This document shows positions 1-6,880 of a stretch of DNA of 20,837 nt, piece by piece. Within the stretch, counting starts at the first letter, position 1. Each line of letters begins with the position of its first letter. Position numbers and translations under genes: made by a program. The notes under the pieces are model-generated. The model was not told the DNA's origin. It did no database searches and saw only the letters and a list, made by a program, of their open reading frames with translations. Source of the stretch: Proteobacteria bacterium UBA964 (GTDB taxonomy: Bacteria; Pseudomonadota; Gammaproteobacteria; Steroidobacterales; Steroidobacteraceae); contig DBCG01000084.1 of assembly GCA_002292945.1 (NCBI GenBank), forward strand, positions 1 to 20,837. Reading direction: 5' to 3'.

Positions 1-1
1 C

Positions 2-217
2 CATGTGGCCATGGAGATGGATTTCCAGCCCAATCGTTTCTTTGACATCAGTGGCGACTGGCTGATCTGCGCCACCCACGGCGCGCTGTACCAGCCGCAG
101 ACCGGCCAGTGCCGGAGCGGCCCTTGTCGGGGCGGCCTGATCAAAATCACCTTGTCCGAGGGCGACGGTGTCGTCCACTGGCATACTGCCCACAACCTCC
201 AACCCCTTGAGTTTTGA
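2..217 (+). CDS. Rieske-like [2Fe-2S] protein, C-terminal part (5' end outside window)
   Basis: The reading frame is open from the first bases, so only the last ~71 residues are seen and the true start lies upstream. The visible part carries a Rieske-like cluster-binding pattern: CATHGALY (Cys-x2-His) followed eleven residues after the His by CRSGPC (Cys-x4-Cys) and then a Gly-rich turn. This differs from the textbook Rieske pair CxH and CxxH, but I recall the C..HGA/G.C..GPC form from short stand-alone Rieske proteins of Burkholderiales. Such proteins probably carry electrons in the cytoplasm, but the partner is unknown. The stop codon (215-217) directly abuts the sppA start at 218, so the two genes are very likely co-transcribed and translationally coupled. 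This pairing is one I associate with Comamonadaceae. The family is fairly certain; the function is not. Confidence 0.75.
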   Translation, partial: HVAMEMDFQPNRFFDISGDWLICATHGALYQPQTGQCRSGPCRGGLIKITLSEGDGVVHWHTAHNLQPLEF

Positions 218-1279
218 ATGAATGACCCTCTGAGCCCCGAGCCCGGTACGACACCTTCTGCTGGATCCGATCCATCAAATCAGCCACCAAGCCTTGCTGG
301 TATTGATGGTGGCGCTATAAAAAATGAATCAAGCGTCGCACAGCCGGCGGCGCCGGGCTGGGAGCGCGCCACCTTGGAAAAACTGGCCTTTGCCGCGCTA
401 GAGGAGCAGCGACTGGCGCGACGCTGGCGCAACGGCGTGCGCTTGGCCTGGCTTGGTTTTTTGGTGGTGGTAGCCTGGATGGGTTTTAGCCAAAATGGCC
501 CCACTCGCGATGTGTCGCAGCCCCACACGGCGGTGGTTGAGATCAAGGGCGAGATCGCCTCAGGGGCTGAGGCCAGTGCTGACGCGATTGGCGCCTCTCT
601 ACGGGCGGCCTTTGAGGACCAGGGCGCACTGGCCGTGGTATTGTTGATCAATTCACCGGGCGGCAGCCCGGTTCAGGCCGGTATCATCAATGATGAGATC
701 CGCCGCCTAAAGGCCAAGCACCAAAAGCCGGTCTATGCCGTGGTGGAAGAGTCTTGCGCGTCGGCAGCTTATTACATTGCTGTGGCGGCCGACAAGATAT
801 TTGTCGACAAGGCCAGCATTGTGGGCAGCATTGGTGTGCTGATGGATGGCTTTGGTTTCACCGGCCTGATGGACAAGCTCGGCGTTGAGCGTCGCTTGCT
901 GACCGCCGGCGAAAACAAGGGTTTTCTCGATCCTTTTAGCAACCAGAGTGAGCGCCAGCGCGCTTATGCGCAGACCATGCTCAATCAGATTCACCAGCAG
1001 TTCATCACGGTGGTGAAAAACGGCCGTGGTGACCGGCTCAAGGAAACGCCGGAGATGTTCAGCGGTTTGTTTTGGAGCGGCCAGCAAGCGGTTTCGCTGG
1101 GGCTGGCAGACCAGTTCGGTTCGCTTGAATTTGTTGCACGCGAGGTCGTCAAGACCGAAGACATCATCGACTACACGCGCCGCGAAAACGTGGCCGAACG
1201 CCTGGTCAAGCGTTTTGGTGCAGCGCTGGGCGAAGGCGCCATGAAGGCCGCTCTGCGCAGCGCCCCGGCGATTCGCTAA
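218..1279 (+). CDS. sppA: S49 family signal peptide peptidase (SppA-like, short form)
   Basis: A 353-residue membrane serine protease that degrades leftover signal peptides or misfolded membrane segments on the periplasmic side. Residues 1-70 are a cytoplasmic, low-complexity tail. One membrane segment follows at about 75-90 (RLAWLGFLVVVAWMGF), then a single S49 domain. Visible family motifs are INSPGGSP (about 144-151), ESCASAAYYIA with the likely nucleophile Ser182, and TAGENKGFLDPF with the likely general base Lys234. The 52-residue Ser-Lys spacing fits the single-domain (about 36 kDa) type rather than the double-length E. coli SppA. The ATG at 218 follows the preceding stop codon directly. 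An AT-rich patch near 310-330 falls in the unconserved N-terminal tail. The gene belongs to the Comamonadaceae-like part of the window. Confidence 0.93.
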   Translation: MNDPLSPEPGTTPSAGSDPSNQPPSLAGIDGGAIKNESSVAQPAAPGWERATLEKLAFAALEEQRLARRWRNGVRLAWLGFLVVVAWMGFSQNGPTRDVSQPHTAVVEIKGEIASGAEASADAIGASLRAAFEDQGALAVVLLINSPGGSPVQAGIINDEIRRLKAKHQKPVYAVVEESCASAAYYIAVAADKIFVDKASIVGSIGVLMDGFGFTGLMDKLGVERRLLTAGENKGFLDPFSNQSERQRAYAQTMLNQIHQQFITVVKNGRGDRLKETPEMFSGLFWSGQQAVSLGLADQFGSLEFVAREVVKTEDIIDYTRRENVAERLVKRFGAALGEGAMKAALRSAPAIR

Positions 1280-1291
1280 AGTCGGCAGGCC

Positions 1292-2062
1292 TTAACGCCC
1301 GATGCAAAACACCGTGGGCAGGCCCAGCGGCGGGGCCGGTTTCTCCTCGCGCCGGCTTTTCCAGGCACTGACCAGGGCGCTGCGTGACCAGGCCGCCTCC
1401 AGCGTCAGGCCGCAGCTCAGGGCCAGCCGCGTGTTGCCATTCATGGTTTGCAGCAAAGCGCCCAGCAAAGCTGTGTTGCGGTAGGGCGTTTCAATGAAAA
1501 CTTGCGTTTGCCCTGTTTTCAGGGCCAGCGATTCCAGCTCGCGGATGCGCTGCGTGCGTTCACCCGCGTCTTGCGGCAAGTAGCCGACAAAGGCAAAGTT
1601 CTGCCCGTTCAGACCGCTGGAGGCCAGCGCCAGCATGAGTGACATCGGGCCAGTGAGCGGCACCACCTGCACGCCCAGGTCATGCGCAGCGCGCACCACC
1701 GACGAGCCCGGGTCGGCAATCGCCGGCATGCCGGCTTCACTCACCAGACCCATGTCCTGGCCTTGCAAGGCGGGCTGCAAGAGCGGGCGGGCGTCGAACT
1801 GGCCGCCGTGGTCACCTTTTTTATGCACCTCGCGCGGCAACTCCTGGATCTGCAGCGTCTGAATGGTCTGGGCCAGCGGGTGCAACTCGTTGACCCGCTT
1901 GAGGTAAGCGCGCGTGCTGCGGGCGTTTTCGCACACCCAAAAGCCCAGCCGGGCAGCCACTTCGAGCGTGCCTTGCGGCATAACTTGCTGCAAGGGCGCG
2001 GCGGTGTCGCAGCCAAAGTCCAGCGGTGCGGGCACCAGGTACAGTTTTCCGTGAGTGCTCAT
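1292..2062 (-). CDS. SAM-dependent methyltransferase, tetrapyrrole-methylase fold (RsmI-like)
   Basis: A 256-residue protein of the TP-methylase superfamily (COG0313, the RsmI family that 2'-O-methylates C1402 of 16S rRNA). The N-terminus LYLVPAPLDFG corresponds to the first glycine loop, although the usual ATPIGNLGD sequence has diverged. The SAM pocket is clear at GLVSEAGMPAIADPG and VVPLTGPMSLMLALASSG. It is shorter than typical RsmI (about 280-290) and lacks its C-terminal tail, so it is probably the divergent paralogue common in Burkholderiales, and the RNA target should not be assumed. Its ATG (2060-2062) overlaps the stop codon of maf by 4 bp (ATGA), so the two form a translationally coupled minus-strand operon. 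It converges with sppA across a 12-bp gap. Confidence 0.85.
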   Translation of the reverse strand: MSTHGKLYLVPAPLDFGCDTAAPLQQVMPQGTLEVAARLGFWVCENARSTRAYLKRVNELHPLAQTIQTLQIQELPREVHKKGDHGGQFDARPLLQPALQGQDMGLVSEAGMPAIADPGSSVVRAAHDLGVQVVPLTGPMSLMLALASSGLNGQNFAFVGYLPQDAGERTQRIRELESLALKTGQTQVFIETPYRNTALLGALLQTMNGNTRLALSCGLTLEAAWSRSALVSAWKSRREEKPAPPLGLPTVFCIGR

Positions 2063-2700
2063 GCGGCGGCTTTCGCGCCGAGCAGGCGGATGCCGGCGGC
2101 TTCTATCAGGCGGCAGGTGCGGATCAGGGGCAGCCCGACCAGCGCGGTGGGGTCGTCGCTGTCAATGGCGTCGAGCAGGGCAATGCCCAGACCTTCGCTT
2201 TTGGCGCTGCCGGCGCAGTCGTAGGGTTGCTCTGCCCGCAGGTAGTTTTCAATGGCCTCGTCGCTGAGTTGGCGAAAGCGCACTTTGACGACGGCCAGCG
2301 ACGCTTGTTCAAAGCCGCTGGCCCGGCAGACCACCGCCACCGCGGTTTGAAACATCACTGTGCGCCCGCGCATCTGGCGCAGCTGGGCCACGGCACGCTC
2401 GTGCGTGCCTGGTTTGCCCAGCGGCAGGCCGTCCAGGTCGGCCACCTGGTCGGAGCCGATCACCACGGCCTCGGGAAAGGCGGCGGCCACTGCACGCGCC
2501 TTGGCCAGCGCCAGTCGCTGCGCCAGTGCGGCCGGGGCTTCGCCGGGCTGCGGTGTCTCGTCGACGTCGGGCGCGGCCACGGTGAATGGCGTGCGCAGCC
2601 GTTGCAGCAGCTCTTGGCGGTAGCGAGAGGTCGAGCCCAAAACAAGTGCGCGTTGCGCTGGCAAGCTGGTCTCTGCGGAGGCTGGGATGGAGGGCGTCAT
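2059..2700 (-). CDS. maf: Maf family nucleotide pyrophosphatase (YceF-like)
   Basis: A 213-residue Maf/Ham1-fold enzyme that hydrolyses non-canonical or modified nucleoside triphosphates to monophosphates. The YceF branch prefers 7-methyl-GTP. The N-terminal signature LGSTSRYRQELL, the central GSDQVADLDG with the catalytic acid, and the late motif SEGLGIALLDAIDSDDP followed by TALVGLPL are all present; the last of these is typical of YceF-type proteins beside yceD and rpmF. About 17 residues before the conserved strand suggest either a short N-terminal extension or a slightly late true start. The gene is divergent from yceD with only 26 bp between the start codons, so the promoters must be packed into or overlap that gap. 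It is first in the operon with the downstream methyltransferase. Confidence 0.93.
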   Translation of the reverse strand: MTPSIPASAETSLPAQRALVLGSTSRYRQELLQRLRTPFTVAAPDVDETPQPGEAPAALAQRLALAKARAVAAAFPEAVVIGSDQVADLDGLPLGKPGTHERAVAQLRQMRGRTVMFQTAVAVVCRASGFEQASLAVVKVRFRQLSDEAIENYLRAEQPYDCAGSAKSEGLGIALLDAIDSDDPTALVGLPLIRTCRLIEAAGIRLLGAKAAA

Positions 2701-2726
2701 GCCCTGATTCTCTTACACTGACCCGC

Positions 2727-3263
2727 ATGTCCAGAAATTTCCAGCCCCAGCGGCTGAACCTTCAAGCTTTGGCCCAAGACGGCCAGCCGTGGTCTGACGT
2801 CACGCCCCTCAAAGACTTGCAGCGCCTGGCCGACGAAGCCCAGGGCCTTGGCCCGGAGGCAGTCGTTGCATGGCAGGTGCGTGCCGAGTTGCGCCCTCAG
2901 ACCGGTGCCGAAGACCAGGTCTGGCTGCACTTGACTGCCCATACCTCTGTGCCCCTGACTTGCCAGCGCTGCATGGCGGTGGTGAGCACAGCGCTTGAAG
3001 TTGAACAGTGGTATCGCTTTGTGGAGTCCGAAGAAGTGGCCATGGCCGAGGATGACGAGTCCGAGGAAGACTTGCTGGTGATGCTGCCGCAGTTTGACTT
3101 ACTGACGCTGATCGAAGACGAGTTGCTGATGGCGCTGCCCTTGGTGCCCATGCATGAGACCTGCCCGGTGACCCCGGTCTTCAGTGCGGGCGACCCGGCG
3201 GTCGAGGTCGAGCAGGCCAAGCCGAACCCGTTTGCGGTGCTTAGCCAGCTCAAGAAAAACTGA
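2727..3263 (+). CDS. yceD: YceD / DUF177 family protein (23S rRNA accumulation protein)
   Basis: A 178-residue protein of the DUF177 family, required for normal 23S rRNA levels in E. coli and plants; its molecular mechanism is poorly known. The ATG at 2727 is chosen because the matching family region (MSRNFQPQRLNLQAL) begins there; the open frame extends further upstream but overlaps maf. Key features are Cys79-x2-Cys82 (LTCQRCM) and Cys146 (HETCPV), a very acidic central loop (about 99-117, EDDESEEDL) and the conserved DLLTLIEDELLMALPLVPMH core with a C-terminal PNPFAVLSQLKK. yceD stands immediately before rpmF in most Proteobacteria. Here a 175-bp spacer with its own likely promoter separates the two. 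Confidence 0.93.
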   Translation: MSRNFQPQRLNLQALAQDGQPWSDVTPLKDLQRLADEAQGLGPEAVVAWQVRAELRPQTGAEDQVWLHLTAHTSVPLTCQRCMAVVSTALEVEQWYRFVESEEVAMAEDDESEEDLLVMLPQFDLLTLIEDELLMALPLVPMHETCPVTPVFSAGDPAVEVEQAKPNPFAVLSQLKKN

Positions 3264-3313
3264 GGATTCCAGCCGGGCGCAAAGTCAGGCCGTCCAAACA
3301 GCCCCGAAGGCGC

Positions 3314-3319
3314 TATAAT
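3314..3319 (+). promoter_or_regulatory. Probable -10 element of the rpmF promoter
   Basis: A perfect TATAAT lies in the 175-bp yceD-rpmF spacer (3264-3438), about 120 bp before the rpmF start. No good -35 match is seen 16-18 bp upstream (cgtcca at 3291-3296), so the promoter may be of extended or activator-dependent type. The long leader that follows is unexplained. A strong ribosome binding site, AGGAG at 3428-3432, sits 6 nt before the rpmF ATG. The spacer still has the base composition of the Comamonadaceae-like side. Confidence 0.5.
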
Positions 3320-3438
3320 CGAGGGCTTCGCGTACTGTTGCATCGCCAGACCGGCCATAACTTTGTTGTTCATGGTTTTTCAAGTCAGGCCCGCTGTAGT
3401 GCGTAATTACCAACCCTACACCCCCTCAGGAGCGGATC

Positions 3439-3633
3439 ATGGCCGTCCAACAGAACAAAAAATCACCTTCCAAGCGCGGCATGCACCGCTCGCACGATCG
3501 GGCCCCGACCCCTGCGCTGTCGATCGACCCGCAGTCCGGCGAGACCCATTTCCGCCATCGCATCACCCCGGACGGCTTCTATCGCGGCAAGCGCGTGATC
3601 GAGAAGCCCGTCGACGACGAAGCGGCCGGTTGA
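3439..3633 (+). CDS. rpmF: 50S ribosomal protein L32 (probably hybrid of two sources)
   Basis: A 64-residue bL32 of the large ribosomal subunit, without the CxxC zinc pairs seen in some versions. The start is fixed by AGGAG 6 nt upstream. Residues 1-19 ([19 protein letters not shown]) are the form I associate with Burkholderiales, and their codons are AT-richer (aacaaaaaatcaccttcc). From residue 20 the protein reads as a gammaproteobacterial-style L32 ([20 protein letters not shown]) with a longer acidic C-terminus, encoded by strongly GC-biased codons. The frame is intact across the change. The gene starts the rpmF-plsX-fabH group. L32 identity is certain; its hybrid nature is inferred from recalled family sequences and base composition. 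Confidence 0.95.
   Translation: MAVQQNKKSPSKRGMHRSHDRAPTPALSIDPQSGETHFRHRITPDGFYRGKRVIEKPVDDEAAG
3455..3505 (+). other. Likely join between Comamonadaceae-like and gammaproteobacterial-like DNA
   Basis: Gene content, GC level and codon choice change here, within the conserved start of rpmF. Upstream, the leader and first codons match the beta-type locus; downstream everything to the window end fits a high-GC gammaproteobacterium. The exact point cannot be set because the sequence around the MHRSH codons (3481-3495) would be nearly the same in both sources. That shared stretch is what would allow either a misassembly or a homologous exchange. Confidence 0.7.
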
Positions 3634-3682
3634 GCCCTCCGGCGCGTCGCGGGGCGCGCCCGCTCCCTCTGTGGAGCACCCC

Positions 3683-4723
3683 ATGACCGTCATCGCGCTC
3701 GATGTCATGAGCGGCGACCTCGGTGCACAGGAATGTGTGCCGGCGGCCGTTTTGGCGTTGGCGTCCGATCCGGATCTGCGGCTGTTGCTGGTCGGTGATC
3801 CCGCCGTGATCGAGGCGGGTTTGGCCGGGACGCCGGTGAGGGGGCGCTGCGAGATCGTCCCTGCCACCGAGATCATCACGATGGAGGACTCGCCGCGCGA
3901 GGCGATCCGTCGCAAGAAGCACTCCTCGATGCGCATCGCGGTCGATCTCGTCCATGAGGGACGCGCGGCGGCGACGGTCAGCGCCGGCAACACCGGCGCA
4001 CTCACCGCCATCGCCCACTTCGTCCTCAAGTGCCTGCCGCAGGTGGAGCGCGCGCCGATCATGTCGGCGGTCCCGAACGAGCGGGGCCACACCCACCTGC
4101 TCGATCTCGGCGCCAATGTCCGCGCCACCCCTCTGCAACTCCTGCAGTTCGCCTTGATGGGCGCGATCGTCGCGCGTGACGTGCACGGCATCGCACGACC
4201 GCGGGTCGGTCTGCTCAACATCGGCACCGAAGAGACCAAGGGGCACGATCTGGTGCAGGAAGCCCATGCGCTGCTGCGCGCGCGCGGAGGCGGTGGTGTC
4301 GAGTTCGACTATGTCGGCTTCGTCGAGGGTGGCGATATCTTCGGTGGCGAGGTCGATGTCGTGGTCACCGACGGCTTCACCGGCAATGTCGCGCTCAAGA
4401 CCATGGAAGGGGTCGCTGGACTCATCAGCCGCCGCCTGCGCCGGGAATTCACGGCGAGCCTTCCGAGCAAGCTCGCCGCGCTCTTGGCGCGGCCGGTGCT
4501 CAGCCGGGTCTCCGCATCGCTCGATCCTCGCGCCTTCAACGGCGCGGTCATGGTCGGCCTCAAGCACATCGTGGTAAAAAGCCACGGCAGCGCCGATCGT
4601 GTCGCGATGGCGCGCGCCATCGCGATCGCCGCCACCGCTGTGCGCCGCCGGCTCATCGAACATGTCACCGTCGCGTTGGACAACGGTGCCGAACCCCAAG
4701 GACAGGGAGATCCTCCAGCATGA
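3683..4723 (+). CDS. plsX: Phosphate acyltransferase PlsX
   Basis: A 346-residue peripheral membrane enzyme that converts acyl-ACP and phosphate into acyl-phosphate, the acyl donor for PlsY in phospholipid synthesis. ATG 3683 is preferred over the in-frame GTG at 3671 because GGAG (3673-3676) lies 6 nt before it and the protein then begins at the family N-terminus [12 protein letters not shown]. Other motifs are [48 protein letters not shown] and, near the end, [18 protein letters not shown]. The usual N-terminal ALDAMGGDHGP is altered to [11 protein letters not shown]. Its stop overlaps the fabH start by 4 bp (ATGA at 4720-4723), the standard coupling in this operon. Third codon positions are almost all G or C, unlike yceD upstream. 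Confidence 0.96.
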   Translation: MTVIALDVMSGDLGAQECVPAAVLALASDPDLRLLLVGDPAVIEAGLAGTPVRGRCEIVPATEIITMEDSPREAIRRKKHSSMRIAVDLVHEGRAAATVSAGNTGALTAIAHFVLKCLPQVERAPIMSAVPNERGHTHLLDLGANVRATPLQLLQFALMGAIVARDVHGIARPRVGLLNIGTEETKGHDLVQEAHALLRARGGGGVEFDYVGFVEGGDIFGGEVDVVVTDGFTGNVALKTMEGVAGLISRRLRREFTASLPSKLAALLARPVLSRVSASLDPRAFNGAVMVGLKHIVVKSHGSADRVAMARAIAIAATAVRRRLIEHVTVALDNGAEPQGQGDPPA

Positions 4724-5706
4724 CCTTCACGCTCCGTCATTCACGCATCGCCGGCACGGGCAGCTACCTTCCCGAGAGGGTGTTGACCAACACCGAGCTC
4801 GAGAAGATGGTGGAGACCTCGGACGAATGGATCCAAGAGCGGACCGGTATCCGCCAGCGGCATATCGCCGCTGAGGGTCAGACCACGGTCGATCTCGGCG
4901 AGCGCGCGGCGCGTCGGGCGCTCGAGGCGGCCGGCGTCGAGGCGAGCGAGGTCGACCTGATCGTGTTCGGCACCACGACGCCCGATCTCGTGTTCCCCAA
5001 CTGCGGCGCCTTGTTGCAGGCGCGTCTCGGATTGCACGGCTGTCCGGCGCTCGGACTCGAGGCGGCCTGCAGCGGCTTCATCTACGCTTTGTCGGTCGCC
5101 GACAAGTTCGTGCGGCTCGGCGAAGCGAAGTGCGCGTTGGTGGTCGGTGCGGAGACCCTCAGTCGCATCGTCGATTGGACCGATCGCAGCACCGCGATCA
5201 TCTTCGGCGATGGCGCCGGTGCCGTGGTGTTGAAGCCGTCCGACGAGCCGGGGATCCTCTCCACGCACCTGCATGCCGACGGATCCTATGTCGATCTGCT
5301 GCATTGTCCGGTGGGCCCTTCCAAGGGGTTCACCCACGATGCGCAGGGTCGGCTCGAGATGTTCATCCGCATGACCGGCAACGAGATCTTCAAGGTGGCC
5401 GTGAAGTCCCTCGGTGCCTTGGTCGATGAGACCTTGGCCGCCAACGGGCTCGATCAGTCCGCGCTCGATTGGTTGGTGCCCCACCAGGCCAACATCCGCA
5501 TCATCCAGGCGACCGCCAAGAAGCTCGACATGCCGATGGAGAAGGTGATCGTGACGGTGCAGGACCACGGCAACACTTCGGCTGCCTCGGTGCCCTTGGC
5601 CCTCGATGCCGGTGTGCGTGATGGCCGCATCAAGCGCGGCGATCTCATCCTGCTCGAGGCTTTCGGCGGCGGCCTCACCTGGGGATCGGCCCTGATCCGC
5701 TACTGA
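4720..5706 (+). CDS. fabH: Beta-ketoacyl-ACP synthase III (FabH)
   Basis: A 328-residue initiator of type II fatty acid synthesis; it condenses acetyl-CoA (or another short acyl-CoA) with malonyl-ACP. The catalytic triad is complete: Cys117 in [12 protein letters not shown], His255 in [10 protein letters not shown] and Asn285 in [14 protein letters not shown]. The Arg-rich CoA-binding start ([16 protein letters not shown]), the glycine loop [12 protein letters not shown] and the C-terminal [14 protein letters not shown] are also present. It overlaps plsX by 4 bp. In most gammaproteobacteria fabD, fabG, acpP and fabF follow; here a strong terminator follows instead, so the rest of the fab cluster must lie elsewhere in this genome. 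Confidence 0.97.
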   Translation: MTFTLRHSRIAGTGSYLPERVLTNTELEKMVETSDEWIQERTGIRQRHIAAEGQTTVDLGERAARRALEAAGVEASEVDLIVFGTTTPDLVFPNCGALLQARLGLHGCPALGLEAACSGFIYALSVADKFVRLGEAKCALVVGAETLSRIVDWTDRSTAIIFGDGAGAVVLKPSDEPGILSTHLHADGSYVDLLHCPVGPSKGFTHDAQGRLEMFIRMTGNEIFKVAVKSLGALVDETLAANGLDQSALDWLVPHQANIRIIQATAKKLDMPMEKVIVTVQDHGNTSAASVPLALDAGVRDGRIKRGDLILLEAFGGGLTWGSALIRY

Positions 5707-5727
5707 CCCCGGCGCGCGGCAGACGGG

Positions 5728-5766
5728 CAAAAAAAACGCCGCGTTCACACGCGGCGTCTTTTTTCC
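5728..5766. terminator. Bidirectional intrinsic terminator between fabH and the lipoprotein gene
   Basis: A perfect 8-bp stem, ACGCCGCG (5736-5743) pairing with CGCGGCGT (5750-5757), encloses a 6-nt loop. On the plus strand it is followed by CTTTTTT (5758-5764); on the minus strand the complement of the A-run at 5729-5736 gives a matching T tract. It can therefore stop both the rpmF-plsX-fabH transcript and the convergent lipoprotein transcript. A small CCCG-tag-CGGG hairpin (about 5765-5775) follows. Confidence 0.92.
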
Positions 5767-5786
5767 CGTAGCGGGACCTTGCGGTC

Positions 5787-6101
5787 TTACTTCGAGATCG
5801 TGCGCTTGAACATGCGGTCGATCTTCTCGTTCGTCGCATCGCAGCAGCTCTGGCTGGCCTGCGCAGCGGCGAGCGCCTGGTTGGCGGTCGACTGGGCACC
5901 GCTGGCGGCCGAGGCGGCCGAAGCGGCGGCGCTGCCCGCGCTGTCAGCGGCGCTCTTGGCAGCCGCGACCTGCGAGCCGATGCTCGAGACCTGCGACTTC
6001 AGGGTGTCGATCTGGGCCTGCAGCGGCTTGAGGTCCGTGCAACCGGCGAGGCCGGTGAGGGCGGCCAGGGCGGCGATCTTTACGATGACGGGGGTCTTCA
6101 T
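5787..6101 (-). CDS. Lpp/OprI-like alanine-zipper outer-membrane lipoprotein
   Basis: A 104-residue lipoprotein precursor. Residues 1-20 form a lipoprotein signal peptide ending in the lipobox LAGC, with lipidated Cys21. The mature part is an Ala-rich heptad coil (about residues 30-84: AQIDTLKSQVSSIGSQ, then repeated AASAASG units), as in Lpp and OprI trimers, which tether outer membrane to peptidoglycan. The end, SQSCCDATNEKIDRMFKR and TISK, has two neighbouring cysteines (86-87) and a terminal lysine that could serve as the peptidoglycan attachment point, as in E. coli Lpp; that role is inferred. A good ribosome binding site (AGAGGA, complement of 6111-6116) precedes the ATG. This family is characteristic of gammaproteobacteria, which supports a different origin from the first 3.4 kb. 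Single-gene transcript, closed by the shared terminator. Confidence 0.85.
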   Translation of the reverse strand: MKTPVIVKIAALAALTGLAGCTDLKPLQAQIDTLKSQVSSIGSQVAAAKSAADSAGSAAASAASAASGAQSTANQALAAAQASQSCCDATNEKIDRMFKRTISK

Positions 6102-6110
6102 TGTTCGAGT

Positions 6111-6185
6111 TCCTCTGAGGTTTCGGAAGGATCTGGGGCACAGCAGGAATCGTGTGACGAATCCCCTACCGCGCCGCGCATTATG
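6111..6185 (-). promoter_or_regulatory. Leader and probable promoter of the Lpp-like gene
   Basis: The 130-bp gap between the lipoprotein and methyltransferase genes (6102-6231) is clearly AT-richer than its surroundings. On the minus strand it offers CATAAT (complement of 6180-6185) as a -10 candidate about 80 nt before the ATG, and AGAGGA (complement of 6111-6116) as ribosome binding site. A TTGATT further upstream is about 20 bp from the -10, too far for a standard -35, so the promoter is only tentatively placed. Confidence 0.4.
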
Positions 6186-6231
6186 CCATCAAATTCGGGG
6201 GCGAAAATCAACTGGTCGAAAGTTACATCGG

Positions 6232-6864
6232 TCACAGTGGCTTTCGCAGCAGGAACTGGTGGTTGCGTAGACGGATCGTCTCGGCGGCGCCGGAGCCGCG
6301 GAATTCGTCCACCGCCCGGGTGACGCCATGGTCCCAGATCCCTCGCCGATCGTAATCGTCGCCGGCGATGTAGCCGCCCGGCTTGAGCTTCGGGAAGAAG
6401 GCATCGATATCGCGTTTGACGTCGTCGTAGAAATGGCTGGCGTCGATGTACATCCAATCGAAGTGTGCGTCGGGGAACAGCGGCGCGGCATCGTGCGACA
6501 GCGTGCGATGCAGCACCACGCGTCCCGAGGCGATCTCACGCGCGAACCGCGTCGTGACCTGAAGGTATTGCGCCTGCAGGGCTTCGCTCGCCGCCTTGCC
6601 GTCCTTGAAGTCCTGGGTCGGACCGTCGTAGAGCGTGCCGTCGTCCTTGGGGAACCACGGGTCGACGAGATGCAGTTCGCGCGGCTCGTTCATGGCGAGG
6701 ATGCGCTCCGAGAAATCCCCGTCGAAGACGCCGACTTCGATGACCCTGCCGCCCTTGGGCAGGGTATCGAACATGAAGTCACGGCTTGCGGCACGGCGGG
6801 CTTTTTTAGAGAACAGCCGTTGGTACCAGTGTCTGCCGGGCAGTCCCGGGGCGGGGCGATACAT
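6232..6864 (-). CDS. Class I SAM-dependent methyltransferase (Methyltransf_24-like)
   Basis: About 210 residues from the ATG at 6864. Motif I is VIEVGVFDGDFS (about 41-52), followed by the acidic end of strand 2 (LHLVDPW, 66-70). DWMYIDASHFYDDVKRDI (from about 136) and LKPGGYIAGDD (160-170) are typical of the Methyltransf_24 group, which often act on sugars or small surface-linked substrates and use an Asp/His metal site. The open frame continues upstream to 6975, but that would overlap the divergent glycosyltransferase; ATG 6864 leaves 16 bp between the two genes (ATG 6882 is an alternative and would overlap). Its neighbours are glycosyltransferases, so a role in glycan modification is plausible but not shown. 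Confidence 0.82.
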   Translation of the reverse strand: MYRPAPGLPGRHWYQRLFSKKARRAASRDFMFDTLPKGGRVIEVGVFDGDFSERILAMNEPRELHLVDPWFPKDDGTLYDGPTQDFKDGKAASEALQAQYLQVTTRFAREIASGRVVLHRTLSHDAAPLFPDAHFDWMYIDASHFYDDVKRDIDAFFPKLKPGGYIAGDDYDRRGIWDHGVTRAVDEFRGSGAAETIRLRNHQFLLRKPL

Positions 6865-6880
6865 GGCAACATCATAGCCC

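Noticed and set aside
297..335. AT-rich stretch in the sppA N-terminal region (GCTATAAAAAATGAATC) as a dispersed repeat remnant
   Set aside because: It resembles short AT-rich motifs common in Comamonadaceae genomes, but no second copy or clear inverted repeat is seen in this window.
3563..4699. Long minus-strand open frame opposite plsX
   Set aside because: Antisense shadow of PlsX; no recognisable motif, no ribosome binding site, and the plus strand has a complete conserved enzyme.
5779..6270. Plus-strand open frame opposite the Lpp-like gene
   Set aside because: Ala-rich antisense of the alanine-zipper repeat; the minus-strand gene has a signal peptide, lipobox and ribosome binding site.
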